From positions 62,001 through 126,000 of the forward strand of contig JAAXUF010000002.1 in the NCBI GenBank assembly GCA_013336165.1: a stretch of 64,000 bases of DNA, in the 5' to 3' direction. Shown piece after piece: positions 25,275 through 33,640 of the stretch. How positions within the stretch are numbered: position 1 is the stretch's first letter; each line of letters opens with the position of its first letter. Below the pieces are notes generated by a model that saw nothing but the letters and a program-made list of their open reading frames with translations, had not been told where the DNA came from and ran no database searches. Made by a program: the position numbers and the translations under genes. Origin of the DNA: Coriobacteriia bacterium. GTDB taxonomy: Bacteria; Actinomycetota; Coriobacteriia; Anaerosomatales; JAAXUF01.

Positions 25275-27230
25275 CTATGCCCGAAGGCGCAAGAGCGCGT
25301 TTCGCTCAACCAACAGCGCGCCGGCATCGCCCGCCTGAATCGGCGGGCTGAAGATGAAGCCCTGGATGACATAGCAGCCGCGTTCGCTCAGGAAGTCGAG
25401 CTGGCTCTTGTGCTCGACCCCCTCGGCCACGATCTCGAGCCCCAGCTCGTGACATAGGCCGATGATCAGTGAGGCGATCGCTGCGCTCTGCGTGTCCGTG
25501 TGCACGTCGCGCATGAACGCCTGCGCGATCTTCAGCGTCTGAATGGGAAGCCGTTTGAGATTACTCATGGACGAGTAGCCGGTGCCGAAGTCGTCCATGG
25601 CGACGCGCACACCCAACTTCTGTATCTGCGCCAGACTCAGCAACGCCTGATCGGCGTTGTGGACGGCGGCGGTCTCGGTGATCTCAAGCTCCAGGAAGCC
25701 GGGGTCCATGCCCGTCAAGAGCAGTGTCCGCGCGACGTTCTCGGCCACGTCGTACTGGACGAACTCTCGCGCCGACAAGTTGACGGCCATCCTCCCGAAG
25801 TCGAGGCCTTGGTCGTTCCATGCTTGGCCTTGTCGGCAGGCGGTCTCGAGCACCCACGGCCCGATGCGCTCCATCAAGCCGGCACGCTCGGCCGAATCGA
25901 GAAACGCGGCTGGGCTCAGGACGCCCCGGGTTGGATGGTTCCACCGGATCAGCGCCTCCATGCCCACGAACCGCCTATTGCGCTGGTCTATCTGAGGTTG
26001 GTAGTAAAGCTCGAACTCTCCCCGGTCCAACCCGCGGCTGATCATCGACTCAAGCCCCAGACTGATCGCCGAAGGCTCACCCATCTCGGGCGAATACACT
26101 CTGTGGACGTTGTGCCCCCACTCCTGTGCACGATGGAGGGCCATGTCGGCGTGCTGGATAAGGTCGGCTTCGGTTTCGCCGTCCCGAGGCGAAACCGCCA
26201 TGCCGATGCTTGCGGTGATGCTTAGCTCGCGTCCGTCAACGGAGATGCTCGCCTTCAGCGAATTAAGAATCCTGGTGGCGAGAATATCGACATCTTCATA
26301 GGCTGTGATCCGCGCGACAACGGTGAATTCGTCGCCGCTTTGCCGAGCCACCGTGTCCTCTTCGCGTAGGAGCATCTGGAAACGCCCTGCGATCTCCTTG
26401 AGCACGGCGTCACCCGCCGAGTAGCTGAGAGTGTCGTTAATGCGTTTGAAATCATCGATGTCGATGATCACGACAGCGACAAGCTCTGCCCGCCTGCGCG
26501 CCTGCACAAGCGCGTTCTTGAGCCGGTCCTGCAGCATGAGCCTGTTGGGTAGCTTCGTCAGCTCGTCGAAATATGCCATGCGCCGAATGGTTTCCTGCGC
26601 CGATACCTGCTCGGTCACGTCTCGGATGACTTCGACCACGGAGTCCAGTTCGCCGTCTTCACCAAACACGGGGTAGACCGTGTGCTCAAGCCAGCTGTCA
26701 ACTCCGTCGTGCGATTCGTTCACGCATTTGTGGCGGACTTCTCCGCTGGCCACTACTTCCGAAAGCAGACAGTCTTCGCAGGGGGCATCGCTTCCCCGGA
26801 TCTTGCGGTAGCATTGCGCATCCGGTGGATCGTTTGCTTCGCCGGAGATGAACAGGGCTTGTGCGACGGGATTCGCGTACTGAATGTGCCACGTCGGATC
26901 GAGGCATACGACGGCATCCGGCGATTGCTCGTAGAGTTGGTTGGCCCGGGCCTGCTCTGACTTCAGTCTACGCTCGACACTGAAGCGCCTCGAGTACATC
27001 GATTGCGTCAGAAGCGTTCCCGTGAGCACCACGACGATCGTGATCAGCCTGGCGAGAAGCCGACTTTCTGAGGGAGCGACAAACTCCGTTACGAAGCCGG
27101 TGCCCAGCATGAACGCATCCACGGCGGCGAAGACGGCCCAGATGCCGACAGCAATCACGACACCGCAAAGCGCGATCAACGCGATCTGATCAGTCGGAAC
27201 CGCCCCGGTTCGCCCACGGACACCCTGCAT
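25275..27230 (-). CDS. Membrane PAS-GGDEF-EAL cyclic di-GMP enzyme
   Basis: 651 residues. Two membrane helices (about 18-36 and 60-80), a PAS domain (about 95-215), GGDEF (about 225-385, signature ARQSGDEFTVV) and EAL (about 400-640). EAL landmarks: MEALIRWNHPTRG, VNLSAREF, LELEITETAA, MDDFGTGYSSMSNLKRL, VAEGVEHKSQ and VIQGFIF, so the phosphodiesterase site looks largely intact, although the usual KIDRSF reads KIAQAF. SGDEF is compatible with cyclase activity. The PAS has a Cys-rich loop (CYRKIRGSDAPCEDC) suggestive of metal or redox sensing. The gene sits between purL and purF on the same strand. The ribosome site is weak and a nested hairpin lies directly upstream. Confidence 0.9.
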   Translation of the reverse strand: MQGVRGRTGAVPTDQIALIALCGVVIAVGIWAVFAAVDAFMLGTGFVTEFVAPSESRLLARLITIVVVLTGTLLTQSMYSRRFSVERRLKSEQARANQLYEQSPDAVVCLDPTWHIQYANPVAQALFISGEANDPPDAQCYRKIRGSDAPCEDCLLSEVVASGEVRHKCVNESHDGVDSWLEHTVYPVFGEDGELDSVVEVIRDVTEQVSAQETIRRMAYFDELTKLPNRLMLQDRLKNALVQARRRAELVAVVIIDIDDFKRINDTLSYSAGDAVLKEIAGRFQMLLREEDTVARQSGDEFTVVARITAYEDVDILATRILNSLKASISVDGRELSITASIGMAVSPRDGETEADLIQHADMALHRAQEWGHNVHRVYSPEMGEPSAISLGLESMISRGLDRGEFELYYQPQIDQRNRRFVGMEALIRWNHPTRGVLSPAAFLDSAERAGLMERIGPWVLETACRQGQAWNDQGLDFGRMAVNLSAREFVQYDVAENVARTLLLTGMDPGFLELEITETAAVHNADQALLSLAQIQKLGVRVAMDDFGTGYSSMSNLKRLPIQTLKIAQAFMRDVHTDTQSAAIASLIIGLCHELGLEIVAEGVEHKSQLDFLSERGCYVIQGFIFSPPIQAGDAGALLVERNALLRLRA

Positions 27231-27239
27231 GAAGGTCTC

Positions 27240-27290
27240 GCTTTCGCACTTTTGCCGCCGTTGTCTTTATCGGCGGCATCGCACGAAAGC
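27240..27290 (-). promoter_or_regulatory. Nested hairpin leader in front of GGDEF-EAL gene (possible structured RNA)
   Basis: On the minus strand GCTTTCG (27290-27284) pairs with CGAAAGC (27246-27240). Inside it GCCGCCG (27277-27271) pairs with CGGCGGC (27260-27254), leaving a 10-nt A-rich loop and asymmetric internal single strands. The structure ends 9 nt before the start codon, where no clear Shine-Dalgarno is seen, so folding could gate translation. It does not obviously match the class I c-di-GMP (GEMM) core. Confidence 0.4.
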
Positions 27291-27365
27291 TTTAGGGAAT
27301 AAATTCCAGAAGCGGGCTGGCTCGGAGGCGCGGCGCTCCCTCTTCTCTAGAACAGCCGCCGGTAT

Positions 27366-29621
27366 CTAGCCCTCGTGGATCTCATCGGAGTTGACCTGAC
27401 CGCCCACCAGCATGGCCAGGACCGGTTCGAAGGCCGCCTCAAGCTCAGCCAGCGAGAGGTCGAGCTTCTCGCCGATCGTCAGGCGCTTCCCGCCTACCGT
27501 GCCGAGCACGCTGTAGGGGACGCCACGCCCGATGCACACGCTCACGAACTCCTCGGCGTTGGTCTCGGCGAGCGTGACGACGATGCGGCTTTGCGTCTCG
27601 CCGAAGAGCGAGGCCGCCGGTTGCAGGTTGTCGTCGAGGTGCACGTCGGCGCCAACGCCACCGCTGAGGCAACTCTCGGCGAGCGTGACGGCGATGCCGC
27701 CTTCGGAGCAGTCGTGCGCGCTCTTGATGAGGCCGCCGCGGATCGAATCTCGCACCACGGACTGCACATCGGCCTCAAGCTCGAGATCGAGCGCCGGCGG
27801 GCGGCCTGCCACGAGGCCATGCATGACCTTGAGGTACTCGCTGCCGCCAAGCTCCTCGGCGGACTCGCCCACGAGCACGATGACGTCGCCTTCGTCCTGA
27901 AACGCCGAGGTCGCGCGCTTCGTGACATCGTCGAGCAGGCCGACGAGGCCGACGGTCGGCGTCGGGTAGATGGGCTGGCCGAATGACTCGTTGTAGAAGC
28001 TGACGTTGCCGGAGATGACCGGAATGCCCCACGCCTTGCAGGCGTCGGCCAGGCCACGCACCGACTCGTAGAAGGTCCAGAACACCTCGGGCTTCTCGGG
28101 ATTGCCAAAGTTGAGGCAGTCGGTGATCGCTGCCGGGTCACCACCGGAGCAGCTCACATTGCGCGCCGCCTCGGCGAGCGCGATCTGTGAGCCAACGTAC
28201 GGGTCGAGGTAGCAGTAGCGGCCGTTGCAATCGCTCGAGACCGCGATGCCGCGGCCTTCGTCGCCGATGCGCAGTACGGCGGCGTCGCTGCCGGGGAGCA
28301 CCACGGTGTTCAACATGACCTGATGATCGTACTGTTCCCAGATCCAACGGCGCGAGCAGATGTTGGGACTCGCAAGCAGCTTCAGGAGCGTGTCACCCAG
28401 CTCAGCGGGCTCGCTCGGCAGCGCAAGCGCCATGGGATCGAACGCCTGGACCTCATCGAGGTACGCCGGGCGGGTCATCTCAGGGGTGTAGCTGGGGGCG
28501 TCACCTGCGAGCGTAGAGGCCGGCATGTCGGCCACAACCTCGTCGCCCTCGCGCACCACGAAGCGGCCAGTGTCGGTGACGGTGCCGATGACGGTGGAGC
28601 GCAGGCCCCACCGTGTGCAGACCGCTTGCGCCGCCGCGAGGTTCTCCGGCTCGAGAACGGCGACCATGCGCTCCTGCGACTCGGAAACCATGAACTCGAA
28701 CGGCTTCATCGCGTCCTCGCGGGCAGGGATTTTCGTGACGTCGACGTCGACGCCCATGCCTCCGCGGTCGGCCATTTCGGAAATGCAACTGGTCAGGCCG
28801 GCGGCGCCACAGTCGCCCAGACCCACGAGAAGCTTGTTCTTGAGCAGCTCAAGGCACGCCTCGATAAGCAGTTTCTCCTCGAACGGATCGCCCACCTGCA
28901 CGGCGGGGCGCTTGTCCTCAGCCCGCTCGTCGAACTCTTGGCTCGCAAGCACGCTCGCACCGCCGATGCCGTCTCGGCCGGTCGTCGAGCCGATAAGCAC
29001 CACAAGGTTGCCGGGGCCGGTCGCGGTCGCGCGGATGATCTCGTCTTCGCGCATGAGGCCCAGCGACATCGCGTTAATGAGGCAGTTGCCCTCGTAGGCT
29101 TCCTCGAAGTAGACCTCGCCGCCGATGGTCGGCACGCCGAGGCAGTTCCCATACCCGCCGATACCCGCAACCGCGCCTTCGAACAGGTAGCGCTGCCTCG
29201 GCTTGTCGAGCGCACCAAAGCGTAGAGAGTCAAGCGACGCGATCGGGCGGGCGCCCATCGTGAAGATGTCACGGATGATGCCGCCGACGCCGGTCGCCGC
29301 ACCCTGATACGGCTCGATCGCCGAGGGGTGGTTGTGCGACTCCATCTTGAACGCGACCGCCCAGCCGTCCCCCACGCCGATGACGCCGGCGTTCTCACCG
29401 GGACCCTGCAGTACAGCAGGACCCTCATTGGGGAACATACGCAGCGCCTTGCGTGAGTGTTTGTACGAGCAGTGCTCGCTCCACATCAGCGAGTACATGT
29501 AGAGCTCGGTGATGCTCGGTATGCGCCCGAGAATGGCGACTACCTTCTCGTACTCGTCGAGGTTCAGGCCGAGTTCGACAGCGAGCTTGGGGGCGATTTC
29601 GGAAGACAGCGACTGGGGCAT
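27366..29621 (-). CDS. purL: Phosphoribosylformylglycinamidine synthase subunit PurL (small type)
   Basis: 751 residues, the length of the small PurL that works with PurS and PurQ. Features: LYMYSLMWSEHCSYKHSRKAL, VGDGWAVAFKMESHNHPSA, GVGGIIRDIFTMGARPIA, GVPTIGGEVYFEEAYEGN, GDCGAAGLTSCISEMADRGG, and a second AIRS-like half with CLNFGNPEKPEVF and SAHDCSEGGIAVTLAESCL. It converts FGAR to FGAM with ATP and ammonia channelled from PurQ. It is separated from purQ by a divergent flavodoxin/TetR pair, unlike the usual purSQL order. Confidence 0.96.
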   Translation of the reverse strand: MPQSLSSEIAPKLAVELGLNLDEYEKVVAILGRIPSITELYMYSLMWSEHCSYKHSRKALRMFPNEGPAVLQGPGENAGVIGVGDGWAVAFKMESHNHPSAIEPYQGAATGVGGIIRDIFTMGARPIASLDSLRFGALDKPRQRYLFEGAVAGIGGYGNCLGVPTIGGEVYFEEAYEGNCLINAMSLGLMREDEIIRATATGPGNLVVLIGSTTGRDGIGGASVLASQEFDERAEDKRPAVQVGDPFEEKLLIEACLELLKNKLLVGLGDCGAAGLTSCISEMADRGGMGVDVDVTKIPAREDAMKPFEFMVSESQERMVAVLEPENLAAAQAVCTRWGLRSTVIGTVTDTGRFVVREGDEVVADMPASTLAGDAPSYTPEMTRPAYLDEVQAFDPMALALPSEPAELGDTLLKLLASPNICSRRWIWEQYDHQVMLNTVVLPGSDAAVLRIGDEGRGIAVSSDCNGRYCYLDPYVGSQIALAEAARNVSCSGGDPAAITDCLNFGNPEKPEVFWTFYESVRGLADACKAWGIPVISGNVSFYNESFGQPIYPTPTVGLVGLLDDVTKRATSAFQDEGDVIVLVGESAEELGGSEYLKVMHGLVAGRPPALDLELEADVQSVVRDSIRGGLIKSAHDCSEGGIAVTLAESCLSGGVGADVHLDDNLQPAASLFGETQSRIVVTLAETNAEEFVSVCIGRGVPYSVLGTVGGKRLTIGEKLDLSLAELEAAFEPVLAMLVGGQVNSDEIHEG

Positions 29622-29772
29622 GCGATGCGGCTCCTTGGCCTTGAGCTACTACAGTGGGCAACAAGGCCATTGTACGCAAAGGGCGCGCGCGAGTCAGCGA
29701 AAGGTCCGCCCGATTCCGGCAGTTTGCCCCTAGAGCGCCGAAACGGTGCCTGCAGCCAGATGCACCAGCGCT

Positions 29773-30423
29773 CTATACCGGCACGGTCTTGGCCCAAGCC
29801 TCGATAGCGTGCCAGTCACGGCCGTCGCCTTCAACATCTCCGCCGAAGGCCCGGAACGCCCAGCGCACAATCGCATTTGAGTCCACGGACGGCCCCTGCC
29901 CGGCGAAGAATCCTTCAGCGGCTGGCGTCACGAGCGCTCGCTCCTTACCTAGGTAGGCAAGCCGCTTCTTGGTCTCTTCTGCGCCGGACCCGCAGTTCAT
30001 CGCATGCACGCAGAACAGTGACACCGGCACGGCGGCAAGCGCCTTCTGGTTGGTCTCCAGGTACTCGACCGCCTCGGGCAGCCACTGCCCCCCGTTGATT
30101 GCACTGCCCAGAATGACGGCATCGTAACCTCGCACTGAAGGCCCGCCCTTCATCGGTTTGACATCCGCGGCGTGCCCCTGCGCGGCGAGAGTCTTGCCGA
30201 TGGCCTCGGCGACACCCGTCGTCGAGCCTGATCTTGTTGCGTAGCCCACGAGCACCCGCTTGCTCATCGCATTGCTCCCTTCATAGCTGACCGACGGTGT
30301 TGGCGTCTCGCCGTAGGCTTCGGCGGCGTCCCGCGTGCAGCCGGCTGCACTGGCAACTGCAATCCCCGCGCTTAGGACGGCCGTGGCGGTCACAAATTCA
30401 CGACGCGTTAGCATTTCCGGCAT
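29773..30423 (-). CDS. Exported flavodoxin-domain protein (HemG/flavodoxin-like)
   Basis: About 216 residues. Tat-like signal (LTRREFVTATAVLSAG) with lipobox VASAAGC, then a flavodoxin fold beginning KRVLVGYATRSGSTTGVAEA (FMN phosphate loop) and GYDAVILGSAINGGQWLPEA. It resembles menaquinone-dependent protoporphyrinogen oxidase HemG and other flavodoxin-domain oxidoreductases. The signal implies action outside the cytoplasm, which is unusual for the fold. ATG 30423 fits the GAGGAGG site better than ATG 30429. It diverges from a TetR gene across two matching palindromes and is therefore the probable TetR target. Confidence 0.8.
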   Translation of the reverse strand: MPEMLTRREFVTATAVLSAGIAVASAAGCTRDAAEAYGETPTPSVSYEGSNAMSKRVLVGYATRSGSTTGVAEAIGKTLAAQGHAADVKPMKGGPSVRGYDAVILGSAINGGQWLPEAVEYLETNQKALAAVPVSLFCVHAMNCGSGAEETKKRLAYLGKERALVTPAAEGFFAGQGPSVDSNAIVRWAFRAFGGDVEGDGRDWHAIEAWAKTVPV

Positions 30424-30494
30424 AGCCATCGGCCTCCTCGGTGTCCCTCGTCCAGAACGGCTTTGGCCGCTTCGCACAATCCTCATTCTGTGCT

Positions 30495-30513
30495 AACCTA
30501 ACGCTGTTAGGTT
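30495..30513. promoter_or_regulatory. TetR operator candidate 1
   Basis: Perfect 19-bp palindrome AACCTAAC-GCT-GTTAGGTT in the flavodoxin/tetR divergent region. It shares the CCTAAC-N3-GTTAGG core with a second site centred 34 bp away. Confidence 0.75.
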
Positions 30514-30530
30514 CCTGTCACAGTATGCTA

Positions 30531-30545
30531 CCTAACACCGTTAGG
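30531..30545. promoter_or_regulatory. TetR operator candidate 2
   Basis: Palindrome CCTAAC-ACC-GTTAGG, the same core and spacing as the site at 30495-30513, closer to the tetR start. Two identical half-site pairs in one divergent promoter strongly suggest that the adjacent TetR protein represses both genes. Confidence 0.75.
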
Positions 30546-30581
30546 ATCAAGCCACGATTCGGGGAATTTGGGAGTCTGTCG

Positions 30582-31157
30582 ATGGTCACGTCCAGAAAGC
30601 GCACGGCCCCGCTCACAGCCGACGAACTTTTTGCCACCGCGCTCAGGATCGTCGACACCGAGGGGTTGGAAACGCTCAGCATGCGCCGCCTGGCAAGGGA
30701 AGTTGGCGTTGAGGCCGCGTCACTTTACCACCACGTCCCCAGCAAGGACGCACTCATCGACGGGATGCTTCTTCAGATGCGCTCAGAGATCCACCTCCCC
30801 GAGCCCTTGCCCACCGACTGGAAGGATCTCTACGCCGCGATATTCACCGAGTACTACCGCATGCTCGCAGCGCACCCGAACCTGGTCATCTACGCCGGCA
30901 GGCGCGTGGAGTCCGATCCCGAGACGAGCGGCCTTGAGACGCTCACGCAACTGGGCTTCTCCGATGGGAACGCTATCGAACTCTGGCAGTCCGTGATCGC
31001 CTTCTGTGCCGGTTTCTCGCTCTTCAGCTCAAACTATGCGGAGACCGATACGACCGACCTTCCTCCTGGTCTCGCAAAGCGGATGACCGAATGGCGCGAG
31101 GAGACTGTAGGCCGCACACTGCGTGTGATTCTCGAGGGATACTCGGGAACTGGCTGA
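30582..31157 (+). CDS. TetR/AcrR-family transcriptional repressor
   Basis: 191 residues. The N-terminal HTH contains TADELFATALRIVDTEGLET, then LSMRRLAREVGVEAASLYHHVPSKDALI. The C-terminal half (helical, FAGFSLFSSNYAET) resembles the TetR_C class seen in tetracycline-type repressors. ATG 30582 is preceded by GGGAG at good spacing; the frame is open upstream but would overlap the operators. It most likely represses itself and the divergent exported flavodoxin through the CCTAAC-N3-GTTAGG sites. The inducer is unknown, possibly an oxidant, quinone or drug. Confidence 0.88.
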   Translation: MVTSRKRTAPLTADELFATALRIVDTEGLETLSMRRLAREVGVEAASLYHHVPSKDALIDGMLLQMRSEIHLPEPLPTDWKDLYAAIFTEYYRMLAAHPNLVIYAGRRVESDPETSGLETLTQLGFSDGNAIELWQSVIAFCAGFSLFSSNYAETDTTDLPPGLAKRMTEWREETVGRTLRVILEGYSGTG

Positions 31158-31208
31158 CGGTCTCTGAAGATCGAGCCGCGATCTCGAAGTAGGTCAGCGC
31201 AATTCCGA

Positions 31209-31907
31209 CTATCTTGCGACTTCCGCGAGCCTGCGCACGATCGTCGTGAAAAAGCCCTGCCCGTCAGTCCCGCCGGTGAGCGGATCACAGGCGCGCTCGG
31301 GATGCGGCATCAGACCGAAGACGTTCCCTCGCTCGTTGCACACGCCGGCGATGTCGTCGAGCGCGCCATTGGGGGCGCTTCCCCCCGACGCCGTTGACCC
31401 ATCCGTCTCCACGTAGCGCAGCACGACCTGACCGTTGGCGTTGAGACGAGCGAGCGTCTCGGCATCGCAGTAGTAGTTGCCCTCGTTGTGGTTGATCGGG
31501 ATCGTGATCAGGCTGCCGGCGGCTGTGTCGAGCCACTGGCAGTTGTTCTCCTCAACCCGGAGGCTGGCAGGCTGGCACAGAAACTTCAGCCCGCGGTTGC
31601 GCAGCAGCGCGCCCGGTAGAAGATGCGCCTCCGTGAGGATCTGGAACCCGTTGCAGATGCCCAGAACGGGTCCGCCCTTCTCGGCGAAGCGCACGACCTC
31701 GGCCATCACAGGGCTGAATCTTGCGACGGCGCCGCAGCGAATGTAGTCGCCGTACGAGAAGCCTCCGGGCAACACGATAGCGTCGAAGCCGGAAAGGTCG
31801 GTGTCCCCGTGCCAGATGTACTCGGCGTCGAAGCCGAGGTACTTCGTGGCGCGAATGACGTCCTGCTCGCAGTTGGAGCCTGGGAAGATGACGACACCAA
31901 AGCGCAT
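31209..31907 (-). CDS. purQ: Phosphoribosylformylglycinamidine synthase subunit PurQ (glutaminase)
   Basis: 232 residues. Class I glutamine amidotransferase: [15 protein letters not shown] at the N-terminus, [16 protein letters not shown], nucleophile Cys in [13 protein letters not shown], and the C-terminal His/Glu in [10 protein letters not shown]. It supplies ammonia to PurL. It starts 3 bp after purS. Confidence 0.96.
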   Translation of the reverse strand: MRFGVVIFPGSNCEQDVIRATKYLGFDAEYIWHGDTDLSGFDAIVLPGGFSYGDYIRCGAVARFSPVMAEVVRFAEKGGPVLGICNGFQILTEAHLLPGALLRNRGLKFLCQPASLRVEENNCQWLDTAAGSLITIPINHNEGNYYCDAETLARLNANGQVVLRYVETDGSTASGGSAPNGALDDIAGVCNERGNVFGLMPHPERACDPLTGGTDGQGFFTTIVRRLAEVAR

Positions 31908-31910
31908 CGC

Positions 31911-32147
31911 TTAGGCCTCCCCGACGGTTTCGATGCGATAGTCCTCGATAACCGGGTTGGCGAGCAGCTTCTGGCACATCTCGGCGACTGTGGCCAGATC
32001 GGCGTCGGCATCGAGCCTGATGTACTTGCCGATCTTGACTTCACTCACGCCCTCATAGCCAAGGTTCACGAGCGCCCGCTCGGCGGTCGCACCAGGAGGA
32101 TCGAAGATGCCGGGCTTGTATGTGACGTAGATCTCGTACCGAGCCAT
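31911..32147 (-). CDS. purS: Phosphoribosylformylglycinamidine synthase subunit PurS
   Basis: 78 residues, the normal PurS length. ARYEIYVTYKPGIFDPPGAT at the start (Y.V.L+.G..DP.G), then ALVNLGYEGVSEVKIGKYI and ANPVIEDYRIE. It is the structural bridge of the PurLQS complex. 3-bp gap to purQ. Confidence 0.95.
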   Translation of the reverse strand: MARYEIYVTYKPGIFDPPGATAERALVNLGYEGVSEVKIGKYIRLDADADLATVAEMCQKLLANPVIEDYRIETVGEA

Positions 32148-32171
32148 GTTCGCTTGTCCTTCCCTTGCGGG

Positions 32172-32618
32172 CTACTTGGAGTCCTTCTTCGAGTGCTTCG
32201 ATTCCTTGGCCGCCTTCTCGGCCGCCTTGCGCAGCGGCCGCATCTTGAAGAAGTCGAGGTACAACGCATAGAACAGAGCGGCGTAGGCCAGCCCAGTCGT
32301 GGCCATCCAGACCTGGCTCGTATAAGCCCAGTCGGCGAGCGTCGCCTGGGCCAATGCCGCCGCGACGATGGATACCACAGCCACGACGAGGAGGATGATC
32401 CACCGTTTGCGGAGCGCCCGGTACTCGGGTGTCGTCGGCGTCGCGCGGAACAGGGCGCCCTTCGACTCCGCCTTTCCTTTGTCCTTTGCTGCCGTCGTGC
32501 TCGCCGAGGACACGCCCATCGCGCGCTTGGGTTTCGCCGACGCTGCCGACTTCCGAGTCTGACCCGGTGGTTCTTGGTTCTTCTGGTACCTGGAGTTCAT
32601 AGGGCTACGACGCGCCAC
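32172..32618 (-). CDS. Small membrane protein between purC and purS
   Basis: 148 residues. A basic, disordered N-terminal half (Gln/Pro/Lys/Ala-rich, about 1-65) is followed by two hydrophobic helices (WIILLVVAVVSIVAAALAQA and WMATTGLAYAALFYALYL) and a basic Lys-rich tail ending KHSKKDSK. I do not recognise it. It starts 5 bp after purC and ends 24 bp before purS, so it is co-transcribed with purine genes and must be tolerated or used there. GTG 32618 fits the GAGAGAGG site; ATG 32600 is an alternative. Confidence 0.65.
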   Translation of the reverse strand: MARRSPMNSRYQKNQEPPGQTRKSAASAKPKRAMGVSSASTTAAKDKGKAESKGALFRATPTTPEYRALRKRWIILLVVAVVSIVAAALAQATLADWAYTSQVWMATTGLAYAALFYALYLDFFKMRPLRKAAEKAAKESKHSKKDSK

Positions 32619-32623
32619 GGTGT

Positions 32624-33508
32624 TTAGCCTCTCTCCGACTCGAACGTACGGCCCGTTATCAGTTCATACGCCTCTATATACATGCTACTCGTGCGGGCGA
32701 TGACGCCGGCGGGTAGGGACGGTGCCGGCGCCTGTTTGTTCCATCCGCTTGCCAAGAGCCAGTCGCGGACGTACTGCTTGTCGAAGCTCGGCTGGCTGCT
32801 GCCGGGTGCGTAGCTCTCGGCGGGCCAGAAGCGGCTCGAATCTGGGGTGAGCACCTCGTCGACCAGCGTGATCGCTTGGCCGATGAGGCCGAATTCGAAC
32901 TTCGTGTCGGCGATGATGATGCCGCGTGAGGCCGCGTGATCGCGAGCTGCCGAGTAGACTGCCAGCGACTTGGCGCGAAGCTCCTCTGCGGCAGCCGAGC
33001 CGATGAGAGCGACCATGCGCTCAAAGCTGATGTTCTCGTCATGTGTGCCGAGTTCGGCTTTGGTCGACGGGGTGAAGATAGGCTCCGGCAAACGATCGGA
33101 CTCGACGAGGCCTTCGGGGAGTGCCAGCCCGCACACCGTTTGCGAACGCTGGTACTCGGACCACCCGCTTCCGGCTAGGTACCCGCGCACGATGCACTCG
33201 ACCGGAAAGACGCTCGCCTTCTTCACGATCATGAATCGCCCGGCGAGATCGTCCGCCATGGCCGCAAACTGGGCAGGCAGGTCGGCTACATCCGCCGAGA
33301 GGAAGTGATTGGGCACCACGTCGGCCAAGAGCTCGAACCAAAAGAGGGAGAGCTTGGTGAGCACTTCGCCTTTGAAGGGGATCGGATCGGGGAGAACGAC
33401 ATCGAACGCGCTCAGGCGGTCGGAGGCGACAAGCAACAGACGGTCGCCAAGATCGTATAGGTCGCGAACCTTGCCTTGGGCGTCGGGTACAGGCGGGGTC
33501 TGCGGCAC
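32624..33508 (-). CDS. purC: SAICAR synthase
   Basis: 294 residues, the longer PurC form. QGKVRDLYDLGDRLLLVASD, the family block GSGWSEYQRSQTVCG, IIIADTKFEFGLIG, LVDEVLTPDSSRFWPAESY, and SFDKQYVRDWL. It condenses CAIR with aspartate. GTG 33508 is preceded by AAGGAG at 7 nt. It is the first gene of the purC-membrane protein-purS-purQ operon. A TACAAT box (33596-33591) lies 82 nt upstream as a possible -10. Confidence 0.95.
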   Translation of the reverse strand: MPQTPPVPDAQGKVRDLYDLGDRLLLVASDRLSAFDVVLPDPIPFKGEVLTKLSLFWFELLADVVPNHFLSADVADLPAQFAAMADDLAGRFMIVKKASVFPVECIVRGYLAGSGWSEYQRSQTVCGLALPEGLVESDRLPEPIFTPSTKAELGTHDENISFERMVALIGSAAAEELRAKSLAVYSAARDHAASRGIIIADTKFEFGLIGQAITLVDEVLTPDSSRFWPAESYAPGSSQPSFDKQYVRDWLLASGWNKQAPAPSLPAGVIARTSSMYIEAYELITGRTFESERG

Positions 33509-33590
33509 AGGTTGCTCCTTCTTCCTAGGAATCGAGGTCGATAGTGTGGCCGAACCCGCTGTCCGGCGGCAAAGCGGGGACTCTATCGCC

Positions 33591-33596
33591 ATTGTA
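33591..33596 (-). promoter_or_regulatory. Possible -10 box of purC operon
   Basis: TACAAT on the minus strand in the 132-bp gap before purC. No convincing -35 hexamer is seen at 17 bp, so this is tentative. Confidence 0.3.
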
Positions 33597-33640
33597 GGCG
33601 ATGGATCCGCGTGGGGCGAGGAAAAGCGGCGCGACTTTGG

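Noticed and set aside
27240-27290. Class I c-di-GMP (GEMM) riboswitch
   Set aside because: The GGCAAACC / GGGACGCAAAGCC core is not present as such. Kept only as an unnamed structured leader.
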